A stretch of DNA of 49,287 nucleotides from CAYJUM01 sp964478915 (lineage in GTDB: Bacteria > Nitrospirota > Nitrospiria > Nitrospirales > Nitrospiraceae). The stretch lies in NCBI GenBank assembly GCA_964478915.1, contig CAYZKG010000001.1:1-49287 (forward strand), read 5' to 3'. This document shows, piece after piece, positions 7,355-15,180 of this stretch. The notes beneath the pieces were generated by a model, which was not told the origin of the DNA, searched no databases, and was given only the letters and a program-made list of their open reading frames with translations. The number at the start of each line of letters is the position of its first letter. Within the stretch, counting starts at the first letter, position 1. Both the position numbers and the translations under genes were made by a program.

Positions 7355-7682
7355 ATGCCGGCCCGCGGAGGCAGGGTCGTGGAACCTGGCGCTCATCGGA
7401 ACAGCTCCCTGGAAGGGATCAACCCGGACTACACGTTCTGTCCCAAGTGCGGGGGGACGCTGAGGCGTCGCCTCGTCAAGGCCTCGGAACCTGACCGCTG
7501 GTGTGCCAGGCGTGTGAGTTCGTGTTTTATCTGGGCCCGAAGCTGGCGGTCGGGACCATCGTGTCCGTCGATGGGGGGATTCTGTTGGTCCGACGGGGGA
7601 TCCATCCGCGCCCGGAGCCATCCCCTGGTCGGACCTGGCGTTTCCCAGTACGGTTGAAGCGCTGCGAGAGTATCTGGGCTAA
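7355..7682 (+). pseudogene. Decayed Nudix hydrolase gene with frameshifts and lost catalytic box
   Basis: Three frames must be joined. Frame 1 from ATG 7355 gives NPDYTFCPKCGGTLRRR...SEPDR. After one missing base near 7497 a second frame continues LVCQACEFVFYLGPKLAVGTIV and VDGGILLVRRGIHPRP. A third frame from about 7614 gives AIPWSDLAFPSTVEALREYLG and a stop at 7680-7682. These are the N-terminal zinc ribbon (CPKC...CQAC), first strand and C-terminal end of a zinc-ribbon Nudix hydrolase. The middle part, about 50 residues holding the Nudix box GX5EX7REUXEEXGU, is absent. It could be a true pseudogene or an assembly collapse. It is divergent from the amidohydrolase and lies just before the tetrapyrrole operon promoter. 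Confidence 0.75.
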
Positions 7683-7708
7683 CTATAATAGAGGCCTGAC
7701 CTTTTTCT

Positions 7709-7738
7709 TTGACTCACCTCTTTTGCTGCGGCTATAAT
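7709..7738 (+). promoter_or_regulatory. Promoter of the tetrapyrrole operon
   Basis: TTGACT (7709-7714), an 18-base spacer and a perfect TATAAT (7733-7738), 49 bases before the ATG at 7787. It is among the best sigma-70 type promoters in the window and would drive the ccsA-like gene, hemA and the genes behind it. Confidence 0.8.
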
Positions 7739-7786
7739 TCCCGCCGAGTCGGGATTTTTCTTGAAAAGTTGCCAGGATAGGGAAGG

Positions 7787-8587
7787 ATGACGGTCTTTTT
7801 CTTTACCACGACCGTGGTGCTCTACTTTCTGGCCACCGCGTGTGCCTTAGCGTACTTGCTCCGGCGCTCCGAGGTGCTGTCCAAGGTGTCATTGTGGATC
7901 ACCGGGGCGGGGTTCCTGACTCACACCGTGGCGCTCGTCGGCCGCTTGCTGGCCGCCGGTCATGTGCCGCTCACGAGTCTCCATGAAGCCATGTCGTTTT
8001 TTTCATGGGCGCTCGTGCTGGTCTTTCTGGGCGTGGAGCTGCGCCATCACATTCATGTGCTCGGCTCTTTCATCCTCCCGCTTGCCCTGATCTCCCTGCT
8101 CTCCGCAGCCGCCTTGCCGCGCGAGGTCCCCTCGCTGGGACCGATGTTCACCGCGGTCGGCGTGCATGTGACCCTGAGCATGCTCGGCACGGTCGGGTTT
8201 GCGGTCGCCTTCGTGGCCGGCATCATGTACCTGATTCAGGATGGCTTGCTGAAGTCGAAGCGGTTCAATGTCCTGTACGCCAAGCTGCCGCCCCTCGATT
8301 TTCTTGACGGGCTGAACCAGAAATCCATCGTCCTGGGATTCCCGTTCCTGACGCTGGGCATCATCACCGGCGCGATGTCGGCCGAAGTGGTGCGAGGCTC
8401 CTACCTGAGCTGGAATCCTGAGCAGACCTGGGCGCTGGTCACCTGGGTGTTCTATTTCATCGTGCTGATGGGCCGCATGACCGTGGGGTGGCGGGCGAAG
8501 AAGGCGGCTTATCTCACCATCATCGGATTCGCCGGCGTGGTGCTGACCTTCATCGGGGTGGTATTGAAGGGACATCAGGTCGCCTAG
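7787..8587 (+). CDS. CcsA/HemX-like cytochrome c assembly family membrane protein
   Basis: 266 residues, nearly all hydrophobic, with about eight transmembrane helices. The position directly before hemA and the segment GSYLSWNPEQTW (about residues 204-215) place it in the cytochrome c assembly protein family that includes CcsA and HemX. In true CcsA the motif is WSWDPKETW within a haem-handling WWD region; here D and K are N and Q, which fits the HemX branch better. HemX-like proteins affect glutamyl-tRNA reductase level in Bacillus; a role in haem handling or in tuning HemA is likely but not shown. The start has GGGAAGG 1-7 bases upstream. Confidence 0.8.
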   Translation: MTVFFFTTTVVLYFLATACALAYLLRRSEVLSKVSLWITGAGFLTHTVALVGRLLAAGHVPLTSLHEAMSFFSWALVLVFLGVELRHHIHVLGSFILPLALISLLSAAALPREVPSLGPMFTAVGVHVTLSMLGTVGFAVAFVAGIMYLIQDGLLKSKRFNVLYAKLPPLDFLDGLNQKSIVLGFPFLTLGIITGAMSAEVVRGSYLSWNPEQTWALVTWVFYFIVLMGRMTVGWRAKKAAYLTIIGFAGVVLTFIGVVLKGHQVA

Positions 8588-8592
8588 AAGAC

Positions 8593-8613
8593 GTAAGGCG
8601 TGAGGCGTTAGGC
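8593..8613 (+). repeat. Three GTNAGGC heptads in front of hemA
   Basis: GTAAGGC, GTGAGGC and GTTAGGC lie in tandem between the ccsA-like stop (8587) and the hemA start. The GTG start codon of hemA (8614) begins what would be a fourth unit (GTGAACA). The purine-rich AAGG/GAGG parts of the units are the only visible ribosome binding sequence for hemA. Confidence 0.7.
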
Positions 8614-10008
8614 GTGAACATTATCGCCGTCGGACTGAGCCACAACACGGCGCCGGTGGACATCCGGGAGCGACTGGCTGTCCCGGAGAGCCGCATGGGA
8701 GATGCGTTGGCCAGGCTGTCCGCGTATCCGGGGATCAAGGAGAGCGTCCTCCTGTCGACGTGCAATCGCGTGGAGGTGTATGCGGTGGCGGAAGAGGCCG
8801 ATGCGGGCTACGCCAGCGTCCAGCAATTCCTGGCTGACACGCACCTGGCGCTTTCCGCCGAGCAGCTCATCCCGCACCTGTATTGGTACACCGATGATCG
8901 CGCCATTCGCCATCTGTTCCGGGTGGCAGCCAGCCTTGACTCGATGATCGTCGGTGAGCCCCAGATCCTCGGGCAGGTCAAGGATGCCTTTGCCCTGGCC
9001 CTGGCTCATAAGGCCAGCGGCGTGATCCTGAACAGGCTGGTGCAAAAGTCCATCTCGGTCGCCAAGCGGGTGCGCACCGAGACCAAGATCGCCGAGATGG
9101 CTGTCTCGGTCGGCTATGCGGCGGTCGAGCTGGCCAAGAAGATATTTTCTGATCTGGGCGAAAAAACCGTTTTCCTGGTGGGCGCGGGGGAGATGGCCAA
9201 GCTGGCCGCTCGTCACTTCGTGAACTGTGGCGTGCGCCAGGTCCTGATCACGACCCGGGATCCTCACAGCGCGATCGAGTTGGCAAAGCGGTTCAACGGC
9301 GTGCCGATCCCGTTCGATCAGTTCCGTCGGGAGATGGCCACCGCCGACATCGTCCTGTGCTCGACCTGCGCCCCGCACTATCTGATCCGGACCGAGGATG
9401 TCCAGCGAGCGGTCTGGGAGCGCTTCAATCGCCCGATCTTCCTCATCGACATCTCGGTTCCTCGGAACATCGAGCCGGCGGTGAGGGACATCGATAACGC
9501 CTTTCTCTTCAACATTGACGATCTGGAAATGCGCGTCGAGCAGAACCGCGAAGAGCGGCGGCGCGAGGCCGGCAAGGCGGAGCGCTTGGTGGAGGAAGAG
9601 GTGGATGTCATGCTCGACTGGTTGAAGTCGCTGGAGGTCACCCCCACCATCGTGGCGCTGCGCCGGCGTGCGGAAGAGATCAAGCGCACGGAGATCGAAA
9701 AAGTGATGGGCCGCTTCCCCCAGTTCTCCACGCAGGAGCGGGATGCGGTGGAAGGCCTGGCTTCCGCCATCGTCAACAAGCTGCTGCACGGGCCACTGGT
9801 GACCTTGAAGTCCGAGGCCCAATCCGCCCATGGCCTGATGTTTATTGAAGCCGCCCGGCGGTTGTTCCATCTGGACAAGGATCGGGCCGGAAAGGAGCCG
9901 GAGAAGGACCCAAGCGAAGAGCGAAGGCAGGCCGAGCCCATCAGCGAGGTAGAGCCTGCCTCCGACCCGTCTGCGCGACACCCGCTCAAGGCCAGGCCGC
10001 TGGAGTGA
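8614..10008 (+). CDS. hemA: Glutamyl-tRNA reductase
   Basis: 464 residues from GTG 8614 (VNIIAVGLSHNTAPVDIRERLAV); longer in-frame extension overlaps the ccsA-like gene and lacks family similarity. The catalytic cysteine lies in LLSTCNRVEVYAV (about residues 47-59), followed by SLDSMIVGEPQILGQVK, the Rossmann motif VGAGEMAKLAARH and a C-terminal dimerisation domain. It reduces Glu-tRNA to glutamate-1-semialdehyde with NADPH, the first committed step of the C5 tetrapyrrole route. The tail after about residue 420 is charged and low complexity. It is the second gene of the promoter at 7709. Confidence 0.97.
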   Translation: MNIIAVGLSHNTAPVDIRERLAVPESRMGDALARLSAYPGIKESVLLSTCNRVEVYAVAEEADAGYASVQQFLADTHLALSAEQLIPHLYWYTDDRAIRHLFRVAASLDSMIVGEPQILGQVKDAFALALAHKASGVILNRLVQKSISVAKRVRTETKIAEMAVSVGYAAVELAKKIFSDLGEKTVFLVGAGEMAKLAARHFVNCGVRQVLITTRDPHSAIELAKRFNGVPIPFDQFRREMATADIVLCSTCAPHYLIRTEDVQRAVWERFNRPIFLIDISVPRNIEPAVRDIDNAFLFNIDDLEMRVEQNREERRREAGKAERLVEEEVDVMLDWLKSLEVTPTIVALRRRAEEIKRTEIEKVMGRFPQFSTQERDAVEGLASAIVNKLLHGPLVTLKSEAQSAHGLMFIEAARRLFHLDKDRAGKEPEKDPSEERRQAEPISEVEPASDPSARHPLKARPLE

Positions 10009-10038
10009 ACTCGACGTTTGGGCATCGGGAGAGAACCC

Positions 10039-10359
10039 ATGGCGCGGGGCCCCAAACTGTTCACCTGTCCCAAGTGCCGGCATACCTACCTCGGACATGA
10101 GCCGCTGCCCGATTGCCCCCAGTGCGGGTATGATTACAGAGAGAAGGAAGGGATCCGGTGGGATGTGGTGTTTTACCTCCTGGTCATTATCGCGCTGATG
10201 AGCTTTTTGATGATGTCGTCGTACTACCGGAACATCAGCGCCGAACGGACCGGCGCCGCGCAGAGCGCCGGAGCGTCCAAGGAGGAGGTGGAGAAGCTCC
10301 CGGGTGGCAATACCCCACGCGCCCCTTTCCAGAGCCCGTACCATGAGTCCGGGCGCTGA
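10039..10359 (+). CDS. Zinc-ribbon single-span membrane protein
   Basis: 106 residues from ATG 10039 (GGGAGAG 6-12 bases upstream); an in-frame TTG at 10018 is less likely. It starts MARGPKLFTCPKCRHTYLGHE with a second pair CPQCGY, so four Cys make a zinc ribbon at residues 10-32. A transmembrane helix follows (VVFYLLVIIALMSFLMMSSYY, about 44-64), then a polar tail. It lies between hemA and hemC and overlaps hemC by 17 bases, so it is translated with the haem genes. Function unknown; no family name recognised. Confidence 0.75.
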   Translation: MARGPKLFTCPKCRHTYLGHEPLPDCPQCGYDYREKEGIRWDVVFYLLVIIALMSFLMMSSYYRNISAERTGAAQSAGASKEEVEKLPGGNTPRAPFQSPYHESGR

Positions 10360-11296
10360 GGGACCGCGCCGCGCCTCTCTGGTCATCGGCACGCGGGGCA
10401 GCCGCTTGGCGATCTGGCAGGCGGAGTGGGTCCAGGCCCGGTTGAAAGAGATGGCGCCGGACCTCGAGGTGTCGCTCCGGCGCATCAAGACCTCGGGCGA
10501 CAAGATTCTGGATGTGCCGCTGGCCAAGATCGGGGGCAAGGGGCTGTTCGTCAAAGAGATCGAGGAGGCGTTGATTCGCGGAGAGATTGATCTCGCCGTT
10601 CACAGCATGAAGGATGTGCCGACGGTTCTCCCTGACTCCCTGGATATTCTCTGCGTGCCGCCCCGGGAGGATCCGCGCGATGTCCTGATCAGCCGGGAGT
10701 CCCGATCTCTGGATCGGCTTCCAGAGCGGTCCCGGGTCGGAACGAGCAGTCTGCGCCGCCAGGCCCAGCTTCTGCGTTATCGGCCGGACCTCACGATCCA
10801 GATGCTACGCGGCAACCTGGACACGCGCTTGCGGAAGCTCAAGGAAGGAGAGTTTGAGGCCTTGGTGGTGGCCGCTGCGGGGTTGCGGCGCATGGGGTGG
10901 GCCGGCGAAGTCACCGAGTACCTGCCGCCGGAGATCAGTCTTCCGGCGGTCGGGCAAGGCGCGCTGGCGCTCGAAGGCCGTCGGAACGATGCCTTCATGC
11001 GAGCCTTGGTGGCCGCACTGGAAGATCCCGCCGCGCGAACCGCCGTGACGGCGGAGCGGGCGTTGCTGGAGCGGTTGGGCGGTGGCTGCCAGGTGCCGAT
11101 TGCGGCCCATGGCACGCTCGAGGGCGACACGCTGCTGTTGGACGGGTTGGTGGCCAGTCCCGACGGTCGGCGGCTGGTGCGCGATTCCGTCCGGGGCGCC
11201 CGGTCGGAAGCGCACAGCCTGGGAGTCCGTTTGGCCGAACGGCTTCTTGCGCAGGGGGCCGATCGCATCTTGAACGAAATCTATGGCACGGCGTGA
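10343..11296 (+). CDS. hemC: Porphobilinogen deaminase (hydroxymethylbilane synthase)
   Basis: 317 residues from ATG 10343, which overlaps the zinc-ribbon gene. It has the N-terminal motif GTRGSRLAIWQAEWV, KIGGKGLFVKEIEEAL, DLAVHSMKDVPT, and RVGTSSLRRQAQL, and the cofactor cysteine in LGGGCQVPIAAHG (about residue 250). It builds the linear tetrapyrrole hydroxymethylbilane from four porphobilinogen molecules on a covalently bound dipyrromethane cofactor. All binding arginines and the cofactor Cys are present. The 3' end overlaps cobA-hemD by 14 bases. Confidence 0.97.
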   Translation: MSPGAEGPRRASLVIGTRGSRLAIWQAEWVQARLKEMAPDLEVSLRRIKTSGDKILDVPLAKIGGKGLFVKEIEEALIRGEIDLAVHSMKDVPTVLPDSLDILCVPPREDPRDVLISRESRSLDRLPERSRVGTSSLRRQAQLLRYRPDLTIQMLRGNLDTRLRKLKEGEFEALVVAAAGLRRMGWAGEVTEYLPPEISLPAVGQGALALEGRRNDAFMRALVAALEDPAARTAVTAERALLERLGGGCQVPIAAHGTLEGDTLLLDGLVASPDGRRLVRDSVRGARSEAHSLGVRLAERLLAQGADRILNEIYGTA

Positions 11297-12836
11297 ACAA
11301 CGTCCGGTAAGCCCCGGCAGGGTCTATCTGGTGGGCGCAGGCCCCGGCGATCCGAACCTCCTGACCTTACGGGGAAAGGAATGCCTTGAGCATGCCGACG
11401 TGGTGCTGTATGACTACCTCGCCAATCCGGCCCTGCTGGATCATGCTCCGGCCCGGGCCGAGCGTATCTACGTGGGACGGCGCGGGCGCGGACGGTATCA
11501 GCAGCAGGACGAGATCAACCGGCTCATGATCGAAAGGGCCAAAGAGGGGAAGGTGGTGGTGCGCCTCAAGGGGGGAGACCCCTTCGTGTTCGGGCGTGGG
11601 GGGGAGGAGGCGGAGGCCGTGGCAGCAGCCGGCCTTTCCTTCGAAGTCGTGCCCGGCGTCACATCGGCCCTGGCGGTCCCGGCCTATGCCGGCATCCCGG
11701 TGACCCATCGGACCCTGGCCTCGACCGTGGCGTTCATCACGGGACAGGAGGATCCGGCCAAACAGGCCGACACAGTGGATTGGCCGAGGCTGGCTTCGGG
11801 CAACGGCACCCTGGTGTTCTTGATGGGGATGAAGAATCTTCCGCGGATCGTCGAGCATCTTCGAGCCGAGGGCAAGTCGGCCGGCACTCCCGTTGCGTTG
11901 ATCCGGTGGGGGACGCGATCCAGTCAGCGAACGGTCATCGGCACCCTCGGCGACATTGTCGCGAAGGCGGAGGAGGCCGAGCTGGAGCCTCCCACGGTGA
12001 TCGTCGTGGGAGATGTGGTCCGGCTGCGGGAGCAGTTGAACTGGTTCGAGACCCGGCCGCTCTTCGGGAAGCGCATCCTGGTGACGCGGCCGCGCGAGCA
12101 GGCTCACGAGCTGTCCAGCCTGCTGGCCGGCTATGGGGGGGATCCCATCGAATGTCCGACCATTCAGGTGGTGCCTCCGGAGAGTTGGGCGGACCTGGAC
12201 GACGCGATTCTGAATCTGGAACGGTACCAATGGCTGGTCTTTACCAGCGTCAACGGGGTCCGTCCCTTCATGAACCGCCTCCAGCATCATCACCGGGACG
12301 CCCGGGCCTTGGCCGGAGTGAAAATCGCCTGCATCGGACCTCGGACGGCGGAGGAGCTGAACGCTCACGGCCTCCGGGCTGACTTGATCCCACAGGAATT
12401 TCAAGCCGAGGGGCTTATCGAAGCCATGGCCACGGCGGGCGTACCCGGCCAGCGAATACTGATCCCTCGGGCAGCCGAGGCCCGGGAAGTCCTGCCCGAG
12501 CAACTCCGGGCCGCGGGCGCCGAGGTGCGCGTGGTCATCGCGTACCGGACCAACCCGTCGGCGGTGGAGAGTCAACGGCTCAAGGATATGCTTCGACGGC
12601 AGGACATTCACGTGATTACCTTCACCAGTTCCTCGACGGTCCGAAACTTTTGCGCGCTGTTCGACAGCCCTGAGGAAGTGAAGAAGCTCACAGAGGCCGC
12701 GGCGGTGGCCTGCATCGGCCCGATCACCGCGCAGACGGCCCGCGAGCATGGGTTGCCCGTGACCATCCAGGCGGCACAGAACACCGTGCCCGCCTTAGTC
12801 GAAGCCATCGTCCAGCATTTTCATCCCAGCATCTGA
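11283..12836 (+). CDS. cobA-hemD: Fused uroporphyrinogen-III C-methyltransferase / uroporphyrinogen-III synthase
   Basis: 517 residues with two enzymes in one chain. Residues about 12-250 are a SAM-dependent uroporphyrinogen methyltransferase: YLVGAGPGDPNLLTLRG, VVRLKGGDPFVFGRGGEE, VVPGVTSALAVPAYAGIPVTHR. Residues about 262-510 are uroporphyrinogen-III synthase: RILVTRPREQAHELS, a central domain and a C-terminal FTSSSTVRNF...CIGPITAQTAREHG. The first half makes precorrin-2 for sirohaem and B12; the second cyclises hydroxymethylbilane. Such fusions are known in several phyla. The order hemC then this gene fits substrate flow. Confidence 0.95.
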   Translation: MARREQRPVSPGRVYLVGAGPGDPNLLTLRGKECLEHADVVLYDYLANPALLDHAPARAERIYVGRRGRGRYQQQDEINRLMIERAKEGKVVVRLKGGDPFVFGRGGEEAEAVAAAGLSFEVVPGVTSALAVPAYAGIPVTHRTLASTVAFITGQEDPAKQADTVDWPRLASGNGTLVFLMGMKNLPRIVEHLRAEGKSAGTPVALIRWGTRSSQRTVIGTLGDIVAKAEEAELEPPTVIVVGDVVRLREQLNWFETRPLFGKRILVTRPREQAHELSSLLAGYGGDPIECPTIQVVPPESWADLDDAILNLERYQWLVFTSVNGVRPFMNRLQHHHRDARALAGVKIACIGPRTAEELNAHGLRADLIPQEFQAEGLIEAMATAGVPGQRILIPRAAEAREVLPEQLRAAGAEVRVVIAYRTNPSAVESQRLKDMLRRQDIHVITFTSSSTVRNFCALFDSPEEVKKLTEAAAVACIGPITAQTAREHGLPVTIQAAQNTVPALVEAIVQHFHPSI

Positions 12837-12851
12837 GGAGAGGAGATCTGT

Positions 12852-13244
12852 ATGGTTCCGGTGAAATCTTTCATGGTTCCGGCGGAGAAATTCGTGAAGG
12901 TGGACCGCGATACCGATGTCCAGAAGGCGGCCGAGATCATGCGCGACCGGGACATCGGGAGCCTGTTCATCACGCGTGGCTTGGAGATCATCGGCATCAT
13001 CACGGACACCGACATGGTACGTCGGTCCGTCGCGGTGGGTGCCGATCCGTCCAAGACCACGGTCGAGCAGATCATGTCGGCGCCGATCGTCACGATCGAG
13101 GAGAACAAGACGCTGTTGGACGCCAATGACCTGATGGCGCGCAAGCACCTGCGGCATCTGGGCGTGACGCGGGACGGCAAATTGGTCGGCTTGATCTCCG
13201 TGCGCGACCTGATCGTCTTCCTGACGAATCTGCCGAGAAAATAA
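12852..13244 (+). CDS. CBS-domain pair protein
   Basis: 130 residues, consisting of two CBS domains and little else: FMVPAEKFVKVDRDTDVQKAAEIMRDRDIGSLFITR (first) and IMSAPIVTIEENKTLLDANDLMARKHLRHLGVTRDGKLVGLISVRDLI (second). CBS pairs bind adenosine nucleotides or SAM and act as sensors or regulators. GAGGAGAGGAGA lies 4-15 bases upstream, a strong ribosome binding site. It is 15 bases after cobA-hemD and 2 bases before hemB, so it is embedded in the tetrapyrrole operon and may sense a ligand for that pathway; this is inference from position. Confidence 0.9.
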   Translation: MVPVKSFMVPAEKFVKVDRDTDVQKAAEIMRDRDIGSLFITRGLEIIGIITDTDMVRRSVAVGADPSKTTVEQIMSAPIVTIEENKTLLDANDLMARKHLRHLGVTRDGKLVGLISVRDLIVFLTNLPRK

Positions 13245-13246
13245 CT

Positions 13247-14221
13247 ATGCCCTTTCCACGGCATCGCATGAGACGGCTGAGACAGACCGAGCCGTTGCGC
13301 CGGATGGTGCGGGAGACGCGCCTCTCGCCCTCCGATCTGATCTATCCGATGTTCGTCACCGTCGGGCGGGACCGCAAGGAGGAAATCGGGTCGATGCCTG
13401 GCCAGTACCGCTGGTCCGTGGACCTCCTGGTCAAAGAGGCGACGGAGGTGCGCTTGCTCGGGATTCCGGCGGTCATTCTGTTCGGAATTCCGGATCGAAA
13501 GGATGAGCGCGGCAGCTCGGCCTACGAGCCGGACGGGATCGTGCAGCGCGCCGTCCGGGCGCTCAAGGATCAGCTTCCCGATCTGGTGGTGATCACGGAC
13601 GTGTGCATCGACGAGTACACCTCGCACGGGCACTGCGGGCTGGTGAAGGACGGCCGCATTCTGAACGACGAGACCCTGGAATGCCTGCGCGCCATGGCTC
13701 GAACCCATGCGGAAGCCGGAGCCGATATGGTGGCCCCTTCGGACATGATGGATGGCCGGGTCGGCGCCATCCGGGACGAGCTGGACCGAGCAGGGTTCAG
13801 CGATCTTCCGATCATGGCTTACTCGGCGAAATTCGCCTCGTGCTTCTTTGCGCCGTTTCGGGAAGCAGCCGACTCCAGTCCCAAGTTTGGAGACCGTCAG
13901 TCGTACCAGATGGATCCGGCAAACGGACGCGAAGCGATGCGCGAGATCGATCTCGACGTGGAGGAGGGAGCGGACATCGTCATGGTGAAGCCGGCCTTGC
14001 CCTTCCTCGACGTGATCGCCGCGGCCCGAGCGCGGCTGTCCCTGCCGATTGCGGCGTACCAGGTCAGCGGCGAGTACAGCATGATCAAGGCCGCCGCCCG
14101 GGCCGGATGGCTCGACGAGCGACGCGCCGTGCTGGAGACGCTGGTCTCCATCAAGCGGGCCGGCGCCGATCTGATCCTGACCTATTTCGCCAAGGACGCG
14201 GCCAGGGTCTTGACCGAATAA
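13247..14221 (+). CDS. hemB: Delta-aminolevulinic acid dehydratase (porphobilinogen synthase)
   Basis: 324 residues with the family motifs: RRMVRETRLSPSDLIYPMFV, IDEYTSHGHCG, YSAKFASCFFAPFRE (first Schiff-base lysine) and MVKPALPFLD (second lysine) followed by AAYQVSGEYSMI. It condenses two 5-aminolevulinate molecules to porphobilinogen. The metal site reads DVCIDEYTSHGHCG: two of the three Cys of the zinc form (DxCxCx...CG) are kept and the middle one is Asp as in Mg-type enzymes, a mixed type. It follows the CBS gene by 2 bases. Confidence 0.97.
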   Translation: MPFPRHRMRRLRQTEPLRRMVRETRLSPSDLIYPMFVTVGRDRKEEIGSMPGQYRWSVDLLVKEATEVRLLGIPAVILFGIPDRKDERGSSAYEPDGIVQRAVRALKDQLPDLVVITDVCIDEYTSHGHCGLVKDGRILNDETLECLRAMARTHAEAGADMVAPSDMMDGRVGAIRDELDRAGFSDLPIMAYSAKFASCFFAPFREAADSSPKFGDRQSYQMDPANGREAMREIDLDVEEGADIVMVKPALPFLDVIAAARARLSLPIAAYQVSGEYSMIKAAARAGWLDERRAVLETLVSIKRAGADLILTYFAKDAARVLTE

Positions 14222-14250
14222 CCTGCACCAGCCGCGACGCATTAAACGAG

Positions 14251-15180
14251 ATGAAGATCACGAGGGGGCTTCCGGAGTATAGACCGAGGCCGCATCCCGT
14301 GCTGACGATCGGCAATTTCGATGGACAGCATCGGGGCCATCTTGCGCTGCTCCAGGCGGTTGTGGAGACCGCCCGCGCCAGGAACGGCACCCCGATGGTC
14401 CTGACATTTGATCCACACCCGTCCAAGGTGCTTTCACCCGGCATCACGCTGCTGCTCCTCACCACGATGGAGGAAAAGCTCGCCCGGTTCGAGCAGTTGG
14501 GCATCGCAGAAGTTCTCTTTCTGGAGTTCAACGAGGCGTTTGCCTCACTGACGCCGGAGGAGTTTGTCTTCAAGGTGTTACGAGACGGGGTACAGGCCCG
14601 AGACCTCTTTGTCGGCGAGCATTTTGCGTTCGGCAAAGGCCGATCAGGGCGCATCGGTGACCTGCAGCGGCTGGGGCCGAAGGCCGGATTTCAGGTGCAT
14701 CCCGTGCCGGCGCTGCGCGTGGACGGTGAAGTGGTCAGCTCCACGCGGGCCAGAAAGCTCATCCAGGCCGGTGAGGTCCGCATGGCAGCCCGCTGCCTCG
14801 GACGACCCTATGCGCTGGAAGGACGGGTGGTCGGAGGGGAGGGGCGCGGGAAGGATCTCGGCTGGCCCACCGCGAACGTGCGCCTTCCGGACGGGCGGGT
14901 CATTCCGGCCGACGGGGTCTATGCCACGACCGCCGTCTGGAAAGAGCGAACCTTCGAATCGGTCTCCTACATCGGCAGCCGACCCACGTTCGGTCCCGGC
15001 CAGCGACTACTGGAAGTCCACCTTCTCGATGAGCAGGTGGACCTGTACGGCGAGCAGATCCGCGTGCAGTTCGTGGAGCGCCTGCGTGGGGACCAGTCGT
15101 TCGAGTCCACGGACGCTCTGTCCGCTTGCATCCAGCGGGATGTGTTGAAGGCCCGGGAGACCTTGAGGGCTGTTTCCTGA
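14251..15180 (+). CDS. ribF: Bifunctional riboflavin kinase / FMN adenylyltransferase
   Basis: 309 residues from ATG 14251. The N-terminal half is the FAD synthetase nucleotidyltransferase: LTIGNFDGQHRGHLALL, LTFDPHPSKVL and SSTRARKLI. The C-terminal half is flavokinase: GRGKDLGWPTANVRL (about 200-214), PADGVYAT, and SYIGSRPTFG, then EVHLLDEQVDLYGEQIRV. It turns riboflavin into FMN and FAD. The stop overlaps the tilS start (TGATG at 15178-15182), so the two are translationally coupled. Confidence 0.96.
   Translation: MKITRGLPEYRPRPHPVLTIGNFDGQHRGHLALLQAVVETARARNGTPMVLTFDPHPSKVLSPGITLLLLTTMEEKLARFEQLGIAEVLFLEFNEAFASLTPEEFVFKVLRDGVQARDLFVGEHFAFGKGRSGRIGDLQRLGPKAGFQVHPVPALRVDGEVVSSTRARKLIQAGEVRMAARCLGRPYALEGRVVGGEGRGKDLGWPTANVRLPDGRVIPADGVYATTAVWKERTFESVSYIGSRPTFGPGQRLLEVHLLDEQVDLYGEQIRVQFVERLRGDQSFESTDALSACIQRDVLKARETLRAVS

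Noticed and set aside
8608..10554. 648-codon open frame on the minus strand
   Set aside because: It lies antisense to hemA, the zinc-ribbon gene and hemC, all of which have strong family motifs. Long antisense frames are common in GC-rich DNA.
11367..12749. 460-codon minus-strand open frame
   Set aside because: Antisense to cobA-hemD; composition is that of a shadow frame with no recognisable domain.
12821..14242. 473-codon minus-strand frame
   Set aside because: Antisense to the CBS gene and hemB; no family features.
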